Under the pieces are notes generated by a model. The model worked only from the letters and a program-made list of their open reading frames with translations. It was not told the origin of the DNA and ran no database searches. Shown one piece after another: positions 1 through 12,500 of a DNA stretch of 64,000 nucleotides. Source of the DNA: Cyclina sinensis. Lineage: Eukaryota; Mollusca; Bivalvia; Venerida; Veneridae. The position numbers and the translations under genes were made by a program. The DNA lies in contig JAAONU010000001.1 in NCBI GenBank assembly GCA_012932295.1, forward strand, positions 35,681,449 through 35,745,448, given 5' to 3'. Numbering within the stretch: position 1 is the first letter of the stretch; each line of letters starts with the position of its first letter.

Positions 1-222
1 GTAATTGTTTAATTTGATAAATGATTAGTTAAAATTTTTCCAACTCACAAAATATACAGTTATTCTAATAAAAAGTTAAAGTTTAATCGGAACAGTAGCT
101 TATTGATTTTAACTCATAATGTTTTATTTTTACATATTAATGGTCGTAACTAAAATAAGACCCCTATTTCAACTAGGTAGTTTCCTTGACTTCCGAATAT
201 ACTGTTTATCAAACAAAATCTG

Positions 223-228
223 TTTATT
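223..228 (-). terminator. polyadenylation signal AATAAA for the receptor gene
   Basis: A canonical AATAAA lies on the minus strand 30 bases beyond the predicted stop codon of the receptor-like gene. The position suits a very short 3' UTR; other A/T-rich candidates lie further downstream, so the true cleavage site is not fixed. Confidence 0.45.
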
Positions 229-257
229 TCTGTGACAGTTTTTTTTCCTTTAGCTTT

Positions 258-390
258 TCAATTTACCGAATAGTAGTAATCACTGGTCGAAGCCTCCTCA
301 AATTCTTCATCTAGCTCGTTTCTTATTTCAGTGAAGGTTGGTCGTTTTTTGGGGGCTACTGACCAGGTTTTTATCATCACATTATACCAC
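258..390 (-). CDS. receptor gene, last exon: kinase C-lobe end
   Basis: The acceptor is ACAG at 392-391 and the TGA stop is at 260-258. The exon encodes [20 protein letters not shown] and then an acidic tail ending YYYSVN. This matches kinase subdomain XI, where W...P..RPTF is the hallmark. The three consecutive tyrosines at the tail could be phosphorylation or SH2-docking sites (inference). The first base completes a Lys codon from the previous exon. Confidence 0.85.
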
Positions 391-3300
391 CTGTAATAGA
401 AAATATTATCTCAAAATTTAGACATATTCGTCTGTGCTGGAGGAAATGAGGTGAAAATGCTTAACGAAAAGTTTAGAGCCTCGAGCCTTGTAGTTCAGAC
501 AAGAATGGTTTGGAAGTTTTCCCTTGATTTTGTGTAAAGGCCAATAAAAGTATCAGGGGCATGTTTAGGATGTGTTTTATAGATGTTCACTTGACACAGA
601 ATGTTACATACAAAATTAAACAGCTTTAGTTAAAACTTGAAGTCTTTTTTCTTCTCTTTGTCATAGCAACAACAGTTCTTTCAAAAGATTTGGAAGACTT
701 TAATACAAGAACGTCCATGCAATGTCTCACATTTTTCAGCCAATGGTTTCATTAGAGATTTCGTTTAAAGCAAATTGTGTACGGTCGACAGAACACAGTT
801 TGATCACAAACGTGCATTAACAGCATGTTGTAACCAGCTGAAATAAAATGAAAGTAAAGTACCAAACATGACATGGTGGCATATAAAAACATCTGACGTA
901 TAAAACCTCTTTTAAATTCGCAACATCGTTAATATGATCATTACTTACTTGTCATCACAATTTTCTGGTTTCGATAGACGATAGCCGCTCTTCAGTCTTA
1001 CAGGAAGATCTCTGCCTCTTATATCATCGTATGGGCTTTCACCTTAATAGATGCATTATAATAGATATAAATAAATGTAACAGTGACTAGAATCACGAAA
1101 AGATTGTCTACAGCATTTATATAAAGAAAAACTCAAATAAAATACATCTGCATATCAAAAGTCAGAAAAAACAGATATTTAAAATTGCATACAATGACTT
1201 AAAAACGGGGAACATAATCTTTCCCTTCGCACACATTTGCTTCAACCACAATTTATCGGTTTTGGATAGGAAAAGCGCGATAACCATTTCAAGAAATTGC
1301 TATGTAATTTAGTCCTACAAGCAGTAACTCACCAAAGCTAAAAATTTCCCAGAGCACAATTCCGTATGACCAAACATCACTTTTCTCTGTGGCCGCAACA
1401 GTCGACTTTAAGCATTCAGGTGCCATCCATTTTATAGGAATGCGTTCCTGCATTTCCATTAATACAAAACAGTTGAAAACATGATTGGTAATGATTTTTT
1501 TTATACTATATTGAATTGTTAATACACGGGTCTCTTTTGCTATTGCTTGTAACGACAGACAAAATAAATAATGTTTGCTGGATGCTCTGGCTACTGCCCT
1601 ATTTTTTACAATAAGTAATTTTAAAGAAAGGATCTCATACTATTTGCCAGTTTTGTTTTTCAATTCACAATGTCAAAACGATTTTACTAAATACTATGAT
1701 CGTAATATAGAAATATAGATTATACTGCTTTATAACTGCAGCATTCATGTTAATCAGGCACGACTTGATTTAATCATGATTTAACCAGAAGTACTGTATG
1801 TGTAGAAATATTCGCGCTAAACATGAATTCGCGGATCGAATGTAACCGCGAAGATCGCGAAAATTTGAAGCCCGCAATATTTCTACACCAATAATTTCTT
1901 AATAGTCATATTTTCGCGCTTCTATAGAACAATGTACATCAGTTGTTATATGCTTTCAATACATACGATTTTATCAAAATGCTTGATTACGTTTCTGATA
2001 GGTGAAAAGATTAAGGTTTCATTCAGTGCAGTGTAAAACTTTGTAAAACTGTGAAAAATCATGCACGTTAACGGGCATTTTTTTGTTTGTTTGCCATAAT
2101 CTGTCTTTGTTCTAGTACAATAGCGTATTTTTTGACACCAGGTATTGAAAATAACTGTAAACTCCCACGATGATTACAGTAAACATTATGTAAAATGAAT
2201 GAAGGCTGTTAGCGAAAACCAGTGCCTACTCCTACCGCTTTACATCGATTTTGATTTGTAACATCGTCTGCATTCGTCCGTATTTTACACCATTCAAAAA
2301 TCTTGTAAGAGTAATTTCCCTTATTTTTTTACCTGAGCGGTCTACACGAATTTATGGTTTTCGGCTGTCACCTTTGCGAATTCAAAATAGCGCGAATATT
2401 TGTATAGACCCCCAAAATGGACCTTTCCGCGAAAATTTGCCTCCGCGAATTCAAATACACGTACAGTAATTTGGTCTGCAATATAAGGGAATCAATTTCA
2501 TCATCATGTGTTTTATGAATATATTCTTTTCCTAGTACACAATCATGGTCTTCAAGATTTATCAAGTATGCATATTAGGCCGTTTCTGTATGCTGAAGAG
2601 TCTAATGTACTTCATTTTTCATAATGTATGTATTATACTTGTTTAAGCCAATATGGTATACGTAATCATACCCTTTTTCCAGGTGCACCATCTGTTTCTT
2701 TAAAATCAGGTTGAGGTCCAAAGCCAGCTACCTTAGCTTCAAGGTTGGAGTCGAGAAGTATGTTCCGAGCTGCTAGACGACGATGCACTACCTGTATATA
2801 TTATTTGATATTAAATATCTTTTGACTGAAACTGAATATTTTTAATCATTCTTGACACACTATTATATGGATCTATAAAGGGATAAGTAATTAAAGAATG
2901 GAAAATACAGGTTAAAATGTCACCTGAACGTTATTTGTTTTATATTACTCTTTAAATTCTACGTACATGTATGTTTCTTGACTAGAGAAGTTGACCAAAA
3001 TAAATGGAAAAAAAAGAAAGAAAAAAGACATAGCCTGGATGGAGAAGGAAATATCTAACACAGACTCTCAATTATCCTACGTCATAATTTAAAAAAAAAG
3101 CTTATAATGGACTTATCTTTCTGGCTGCAAGATACTCCATTCCACGTGCTACTCCCCGACCAAATCGATATAGCTTTTCATGTGTCTCTACTGTCACATT
3201 GTTCTTCAATGTCTCCACAAAGTCACGGAGAGTACCATTAGAGCAGTACTCGTAAATTATAAAGGGTCCGACTACATAAATATAGTAAATGTGCCGTTAT

Positions 3301-6300
3301 TTTTTCTACAACACATCCAAATGATTCATAATGTACAGATAATGACATTTTGTGTAATATAATTCTAATGTTTGTGCATTATGATACGAATGTTTCTTTA
3401 TTATTATAATACTGAACTAAATAAGCTCGAGAGCATGATGCCGGAAACCCGGTTGATGACACATACATTCAGCATACTTGTATGGTAACTTTTTAGTTCA
3501 TTAGACATGTCTGTAAAGACAAAGGTCAAACTGTTAAATGGCACTGTACTATAATATTGTAACCGTTGTAACTTCAAGGAGACAATATAGTGTCGCCAAG
3601 ATGCAACCCGAGCACTAGCTAAAACGCTATGCCAGGGCACACCGAGGTGCCACAAAGCATGATGGTCTCAAGGTCATGCTATTGTAGGGTTATTGTCAAC
3701 CAAAGAAATTAATTATCGAATGGGTAGGGTGGTTACTTCCCTAGGTTCGTACGCTGGGTATATCAAGTTCAATGGGTCAAGTCATCACAACTCCGAGTCA
3801 CGGTTTTCCATATATTTATTACTTGCCCTTAACAAAGTTTATACTTGTCATAAAAACTATTTGATAAGCATTTTATAGCCTACGTTATGTGACACCCGTA
3901 TAATTACTTAAGAATTCTAGACTTGTTAAATTACTGAGACAGGACAACGTCAATATGTGCTTTAGAAAACTGAGGGAGAGATGCGACAGGAACAGCTGTC
4001 CGTTCTCTAGGCAGTAGAAGTCCGACAGAAAAAGAGCTGTCCGTAATCTACTATCTTAACAATCCTAAGTAATAAATATGGTATCCACTAAGGGAACCTC
4101 CCAAGGCTTAGAACAGGAGAAGCTGTCTAGGCCGTTTTGTGAATCACGCACCAGACGTAGGGTCAGATAGCCGACCCCGACCAAATGAATTCTTAAGCAT
4201 TTATACTCAAGGAGTTACAGCAAAACCTTGACTTTTGAGGATATAATAACTACAAATAATTAGTGCCAATATATTCAGCTACATAGATAATATTACGACG
4301 GCACTATCAAAATATTAATTTGTTAAGTTTTAAACATGATCTTTACTGACAATTATGAAAATGTAAATTTGTAACGATTAGACAACGCATTACAAGGGGA
4401 ACAATTCGTGTGGTACTACTTGAACTAAAGAATAACATCCCTTTACCGGAAGTAACCATATACGGCATACTTCGGCTAAAGATGTGCGTTTCCAAAAACG
4501 AAAGCAGAAACTGTAATTTAATTTTGAAGAAAATAAATGTTTAAACGGCAGAAAAGTTGACATAAGTTATAAGCATCAAGTAACAAGTTGTCAGGTACAA
4601 ATTATAAACCAAAACCGTTTCATTCCTTTTTCCTATGTGCAAAAAAAAAAATGTGACAAAGGAATATTTTTTTTTATGAACATGATGAAGGATAATGATA
4701 GATCAAGTACTTGAACAATAGCGCTTTTTTTCAATAATAACCAAAAGTGAACCATAAACATGAAGAACACTTCAAAATGTATGACTATCTCTTTTTTTTT
4801 AACTTGAAGCAATTTACTAAAATTAAAACATAGCTTTGAAATTGATATCAGAATTCATTATCAATTCATGATAGTATGTCATGGTGATCATACAATTCCT
4901 ACAATTCTAAATTTATTGGGAATGTTAACTAAATTGATAATGACCTTTGATAAATCATATATCTACAATTAAAATAAACCTTAAATCTTACACCAGATAC
5001 CAATTAGTATATCTTTCACCCTGATATCGATATCATTTTTATCCTTACTCCCGTGATATCAAAAAAAAAAAAAAAAAAATTCTAACACCCCAAATGAAAG
5101 CTATTTATAATAAGGATACACTTAGTCCTTATATCGACCACCCTGATATCAAATTAAGAGAGCAATTTCCCAGATATCAAATAATATCACAAACACCCCT
5201 GATATCAAAAAAAAAATGTATTGTCAAACACCCTGGTATCTAATTACCAAACACACAATACTAAAATAGGATATACCTAAATATCATAACTTGTATACAT
5301 AAAAAAAAATCCCTCTTAGACATAATACTGTTATGTCAGGTAATACCTTATATACTTTAATGTACATTTTTTACTACGTCTGACGCGAGATGTCACAAAA
5401 CGGGCCCCTAAAAAAAAAGAATTTACTATAATCTACGCAAAACTGGTTCAGCTATACTATACAGTCAGGAATAACGCACTAGTAAACTGCCAACTAAACT
5501 TGTTAGATGTTTAAGAAAACTATCGGCTAATGAGACTTGAACCACATACAACTTTAATTGATATACCCTGCTCGCAGCGCCAAAAATGTAACCGTTGTAA
5601 CTTCAAGGAGACAATATAGTGTCGCCAAGATGCAACCCGAGCACTAGCTAAAACGCTATGCCAGGGCACACCGAGGTGCCACAAAGCATGATGGTCTCAA
5701 GGTCATGCTATTGTAGGGTTATTGTCAACCAAAGAAATTAATTATCGAATGGGTAGGGTGGTTACTTCCCTAGGTTCGTACGCTGGGTATATCAAGTTCA
5801 ATGGGTCAAGTCATCACAACTCCGAGTCACGGTTTTCCATATATTTATTACTTGCCCTTAACAAAGTTTATACTTGTCATAAAAACTATTTGATAAGCAT
5901 TTTATAGCCTACGTTATGTGACACCCGTATAATTACTTAAGAATTCTAGACTTGTTAAATTACTGAGACAGGACTACGTCAATATGTGCTTTAGAAAACT
6001 GAGGGAGAGATGCGACAGGAACAGCTGTCCGTTCTCTAGGCAGTAGAAGTCCGACAGAAAAAGAGCTGTCCGTAATCTACTATCTTAACAATCCTAAGTA
6101 ATAAATATGGGATCCACTAAGGGAACCTCCCAAGGCTTAGAACAGGAGAAGCTGTCTAGGCCGTTTTGTGAATCACGCACCAGACGTAGGGTCAGATAGC
6201 CGACCCCGACCAAATGAATTCTTAAGCATTTATACTCAAGGAGTTACAGCAAAACCTTGACTTTTGAGGATATAATAACTACAAATAATTAGTGCCAATA

Positions 6301-9300
6301 TATTCAGCTACATAGATAATATTACGACGGCACTATCAAAATATTAATTTGTTAAGTTTTAAACATGATCTTTACTGACAATTATGAAAATGTAAATTTG
6401 TAACGATTAGACAACGCATTACAAGGGGAACAATTCGTGTGGTACTACTTGAACTAAAGAATAACATCCCTTTACCGGAAGTAACCATATACGGCATACT
6501 TCGGCTAAAGATGTGCGTTTCCAAAAACGAAAGCAGAAACTGTAATTTAATTTTGAAGAAAATAAATGTTTAAACGGCAGAAAAGTTGACATAAGTTATA
6601 AGCATCAAGTAACAAGTTGTCAGGTACAAATTATAAACCAAAACCGTTTCAATATAATCTCATTGTACATATAAAGTCTAGGCATACGTACTGTCAGAAT
6701 CAGCAACCACCGCGCCGATAAAATGAATTACATTTATATGACTCCCAACCTCAGTTGAATAAAAATTTATCTTTGCCTTCATCAAGAGCGCATCCTGTTC
6801 TGTATAGCCCTCTGGTAAAGTAGTACAAAAAAGATAAATAAATTAAACAGACAAAAGAAAACCCAATTGCTATGACAAAGCACAACGACATCAAATAAAA
6901 CTGTAGCTTCCTATTTGTCATCAAACACGTATAATGGAATCCTTTTAAAATTGGATTTTAAACCCTGAAGTTTTAAAGTTTTAAACGGAATTTTAAATCT
7001 AATATTCTATGGCTAACATTGTAGAAAGTTGCACTATGCAAAATTTGATTAACGATAATACAGAAAGAAAACGTTTATGACAGAAGAATTTATCAGAATC
7101 GAAGAATGAATCGAAGAGAGAAAATATTCCATACAAAACCAAACACAACATGATCAAGAGGGTGCAATAACTTACTCTTCAGTGTCTTTGCAACTACTTT
7201 TAAATTTCTTGACCTTAGTTTTGCTTTGTATATTATAGCAAAATTCCCGGATTTCAGCGGAGTTTTCTCCAACACAATGTCATTACGATTCAACTGCCAT
7301 TTCTCCACATCTTTAAAGTCCATTTCCCCATACATGTAGAGGGATTCTGTATTGTTCTATGCAAAAACATGTTCATGTTCTTCCAAACAATTATTTAAAA
7401 ACAATTTGATACATTAAAGCCAATAACAATTTCTGATAATAATACATACTTAAATCTCATAAAAGCTTTGTTTACTTCAATTAATGAATGATATTTTAAA
7501 GATTTCGCAATATGCTTTGCGAGATTGTTATGATGACTGATTTAAAGAGTACTCATGCCGAGGAGATTATATAACTATCAAGTTTCTCTGACGAAACTGA
7601 CTTCTTCAATTTATTGCGTATCTATTTGGTTGAATATGTGTTAAATAGAATATATTCATAAGATCTTGAATTTTAATGTCTAGAATCAGAACAAGAATTT
7701 AAGAAGTAGAATGTAACTGGATGTCGTAATAAGAATTTCCCTACCATGTTATCATAATTTCCAGCAACTCGCTTCCTATATGTCACTGACATGGCATGCA
7801 AACCACGTCTGACTGGCTGCATATGTCCACGGCGTAAAAGAACAATAAATATCGCCACTAGCACTCCAACAATAACAAGAACACCTGAAAATATAAACTT
7901 ATATCATTAACATGAAATCAAAGTGAATGGCATTCTTCTAAAATATAGAAGTCCTTTTTGTAGTTGTGATAAAGGGAAGGTATAACCAACAAGTTATAAA
8001 ATACAAACAGAAACTTGAATCATGATTTAAAGTTTTTCAACAAAAAATGTGATTGCAGTCAATCCAACTAAGGCAGAAATTTTGCTTTTTTGTAAGCAGC
8101 GTGTAAAGTTTGATATAAAGGTAAATGTCATATAATTCTCTTCTTGTTCTTGAAAGTGTGGTATGTGATACGATGGTAATTATTATGTAACACTATCGTC
8201 AAATTTTAGATTATACAATGACAGTTTTAGTAATGTCTTCTTAATCAATAACAAAAAATATTTTTGAGTTAATTAATCGTATTTAAAAATGAAAACATAT
8301 ATGTAAAACGTATTAAGTTGGAATATGTCTTCTTTTTTCAGAACGTTGAATAGGTCGTCCTCTTTTTGAAAATGGGATATGTTTATTTGTTCGTAAAAAA
8401 AGAAACTCATTTTCTTGTTCTTAAATGTTGAATATGTCTTCTCGTTCATGAAAAAGGGATATATCTTCTTATTCCTTAAAGTGGAATATGCTTTATCGTT
8501 ATTGAACGTGGGCTATATCGTCTTGTTTCTGAAAGTTAGATATGTCTTCTTGCTCTTGAAAGTAGAATATGTTTTTACTTCCGAAAGCGGGGTATGTATT
8601 CTAGTCCTTGAAAGTGGGATATGTCTTTTTGTTTCTGAAAATATGACGTCTTCTTATTCTTTAAATTATGATACGTCTTCATATTCTTGAAAGTGTAGTT
8701 TGTTTTGAAAAAAACATACCAACAACAGCCCCTGCTATTACACTTACTGGAAGGTCATCATCCAATGGTGCTGCAATTTGAAAATGTTCAAAACTTTCAC
8801 AGCCGTATGCAACAAAAGCCTATTATTACGCATAGGAAGTAATTTAAAGATCATATTCTTTAGCAAGCTTTTTTAGCAACAGAACGTCTTGTATTGTTTT
8901 AAAATATAATTTCTCATGTTCTGTTCAGCTCTTTAAAACATGTAGCTCATATTCAAAATTTGAAATTGTGAAATATTTTAGCGTTACGAAGCAACCAAGG
9001 ATTAAAAAGTAATTATTAAAGTACAAATAAGCTATCATGTCATGGAATATTTTTTCATGCGGATAAATCTTCACATGAACAAATACACTTTTAAAACAAA
9101 TCATCTAGACATTGTTACATAAATTCCGCATCTACTTTCGTCTATTTCTACGAATCTACCTGTTCTGAAAGAGTACTCAGTCGCCGACAACTTGTTGCCT
9201 TCATATCCCATATTAAGTGAAACCCTGTAGTAAGTATCTGGGTCCAGATCAGTCAAATCTACCGAGGTTTCTTCTTTGAACACATTTATCTCTCGTTCGG

Positions 9301-9544
9301 AACCATCGGGCGATACCAACAAGACTTGAATTGTTGCCCGCCCGTAACAAGACGCTGTTTCTGGTAAGTCCCAAACTAACCGAACACTTGAGGCAAATTT
9401 TTTCTCTTCACGTATATTCGTAGGACCGGAATCTTAAACATAAATGAGTAAAATATTATGTTGAATCTAATAAATGTCATTATTGAAGATTTTTTTTCAT
9501 ATTTGATGTGTGGATTTTAGAAACTGTTGGCCGCATAAATGAAA

Positions 9545-9593
<49 letters not shown>

Positions 9594-12500
9594 CGATGAT
9601 AGTGAAGTAAATGCCTATGATATTATATGGAATAATTGAAATAACATGGCTATAATTTTAAACTAGCACTACCATTCGTGTACTATACGTGATGAATACA
9701 CCCGCATACTACGTTGAAACAGATCATATTTTAGTAAAATATGCTTTGTTCTATCATTATGACTTGACATGTGCCTTAATGTCGCCTTTCTAAACATACA
9801 TAAGCTTTGGATTTACCTTCTTATATCTACACAAAATCAACTGGATGTCCTTAGTAATGTTTATGATATAGACATCAATGATTGGTCTAAAATGACCTTC
9901 AATTTAACCGTTTGACACTTGCTTTATTTTTCATATTAATACTAAATTTTTTTTTCATATGCAAAAATGTTACAAATCAGCCATTAACAATGACCGTGAA
10001 TAAAGGACGTGTTTTGGGAAGTGTCTATGAAAGTTGTTACTTGAAACTTACGATCACTGCGATCTTTACATCGTCCATTGGTCACAATTTCTGCTATCGT
10101 CCATTGGTCACAATTTCTGCTTGCATTTTATTTAAATTACCTTCATATAATTTGTTTTTATTTTTGTATTCACTGCGTCAGCAGGGAATACAAAGTTACC
10201 GTTTTACAATGCTTCAGGAAAAAAATTGAGAGGGTATAAATTTAGTGTTCAACAGCTGACAAAATAGTGCAAAAAACTGAACAATGTTGTACAAAACGCG
10301 TTAACTATCTTATAAATACTTGTTTTATATGTGTATTTTACTGTTTACAGATTTTTTGGTTTAATTGTATTTGATTAAGGATTTGAGATAAAAAAAAGAA
10401 ATGGTGGCGCATGCTTCTTACGCAGTTTTCTAAACCAGTCACTCATTGTGTCGCTAGTCTGGTTCTCGTTTCAATCTTACGTTAATTCATTGCCGGATTC
10501 CAACTTAATTGTCCCACCAGATCTAGCTATAGTGGACTAGCATAGCTACCGATTTGTTAAATTATTTACTTAAGTCGTCTAACTTAATAATGTTGAATTT
10601 GTACTGAAGAAATAATTTACTCTTATCTGTTTAAAGTTAATTCATATATTTGTTCTGCACATCGACTTGTCTACATTTGATTTATAAATACATGTATATA
10701 GAACGGTAGCTTAGTGAGACTACCGAAAGAATGTAATAATCACGTGAACAGTATTTCTGGTTTTAATTCAAAGGATGACCCAGAACATCAAAGGAAACTA
10801 TTCTCATTTAAATTATACTTGATAGCGAGTTTATAAAAATTGAGGAAATGTATTTAGTGTATTGAACCTGATTTTTCATTGTGTTCGGCAAAATTTAATA
10901 TTGGTTAGTGATTTTTTTAAGTAAGTGATGTGTATAAATTCACATGAGACAGAATATTACAAATTGAAAGAAATATTGCATGTAGATGTGATCTCTTGTA
11001 CAATTCAGTGATTGGGCATAACCCACTGGCTGCTTTTAAAAGGCAGCCAGCTTATTTTGTATGCTTAATCAGACACTATTTACCTTGGACGAATATATAC
11101 AGGGATTTGAAAATGGCTAGTCTATTACTTATGTTACATCACCTTAAAATATGTACGTGCCATTTTATCAATTTCCAGTTTTGTGCTCTAGATGTTAATC
11201 ACTATAAGACACTATTTACCTGGGACGAATAAATACAGGGATTTGAAATAGCTGCTGATAAGAATGCCAATATCGACTATACATTGCAATCTTGGGGTAG
11301 CTAACAGGCAGATTATAAATCCAGTATCGGACTTGTATTTTTGGTCAGCACAAAAAATGCATTTCTGTTCATGGATGACCTGAAAATTCATTATGCAGAC
11401 CATTTTGCTGGTATAGTTGCAGACACAATAAATGCGTTTCTTTTAACAGACACCGGGGACAAATAAATTTTTTGTATATCTGATTTATTAAAATATGTTA
11501 TTTAGATTATAACTCCAGACTTGAATTGGTATCATATGAATATTTGAAATTTGTTGTCGAAGTTAATCCCTAATTTGGCATCTCTTTCTCTTAAGACATG
11601 AAATAAACAATCATCAATAACATCTGTAATCAAGCCAATTCCACCCTAGGCTTTCTTCGAAGGAATCTCAGATACTGCCATTTGTCCTGCAGGAGATATG
11701 CCTACCTACCTCTAGTATGATCAAAACTTGAATATGGAAGTATAATCTGGGGATAAATCTGGGGATACACTGCCTGTGTACTGACATGAAACATATTACT
11801 GATTTGTAGATTTACATTTTCCAGGAAGAAGAGTTTAGATCAGTACAAGCTGGAGCTAGAGAAATCACAATGAAGAACATACTGGTTGAGGATAATACTG
11901 GAAGGGCCAAAGTTTCTCACTAGTGTGAGGCTGCCGCTGCGGTGCTGAAAAACTATAGTGGCATTCTTCCTTTGGAAGGAACATCGATCTCAAGTTTGCT
12001 TGAATAAACACCGTTCTTAAAAAATGTTGACCGTAAGTTTATAGTAGAACCTAGAGAGGTTCCAAGTAACTTTCAAATCAGGTAAAAACTATATATGCCC
12101 CGCCTCCTTTCCCCCCTAACGTAACTATGTGCTTAAGGTGAACTTTTGTGATCGCCCTGTGTTCGCCGTGCGTTGTCAACTTTTATTTTAGACAAAAGCT
12201 CCTTCTAAACCTCAAGGTGAAAGTCGATAAAACTTTGCAGGAATCTTTCTTGCATGAAGCTTTACCAAAGTTGCTCAAAGAATTCCATTCCATGACGAAC
12301 TCTGGTTGATATGGCAACAAGAATGAAAAACTTTTTAAAAAATTCTTGTCTAAAACTGCTTAGCACAGAATATTTAAAAATAGTCAGATTTTTAAGATTC
12401 CTTGTGTACACATTTTACCATTCCTTTTCTAAGTCATGTCTGATAATATGTACTTCACTATGAATTTAAAGATTTGCCAATAACAACTTGACATCTATAC

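Larger units (their letters stand above)
3558..6651 (-). mobile_element. non-autonomous LTR retrotransposon (minus orientation)
   Basis: The element is 3,094 bp: two 1,065-bp LTRs around a 964-bp core without any gag or pol reading frame. LTRs begin TG and end CA. Flanks carry ATAT at 3554-3557 and 6652-6655. Orientation follows from a tRNA-like primer site next to the LTR at 5587 and a purine tract next to the LTR at 4622. It sits in the receptor gene intron, in sense with the gene, 40 bases from the donor at 6692. It is a TRIM/LARD-type element that must rely on proteins from other elements. Confidence 0.9.

Noticed and set aside
3693..3878. Identical 61-codon open frames at 3,693 and 5,722
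   Set aside because: They are the same segment of the two LTRs read against the element's orientation; no protein similarity.
8415..8690. 91-codon plus-strand open frame with repeated YVF/ES.VC text
   Set aside because: It is the translation of the ~32-bp minisatellite in an intron; the periodicity of the DNA explains the protein pattern.
12040..12320. GC-richer patch with CCCCGCCTCC and GGTGAAAGTCGATAAAAC text as a possible exon
   Set aside because: Stops in all frames; it looks like a fragment of a dispersed repeat.
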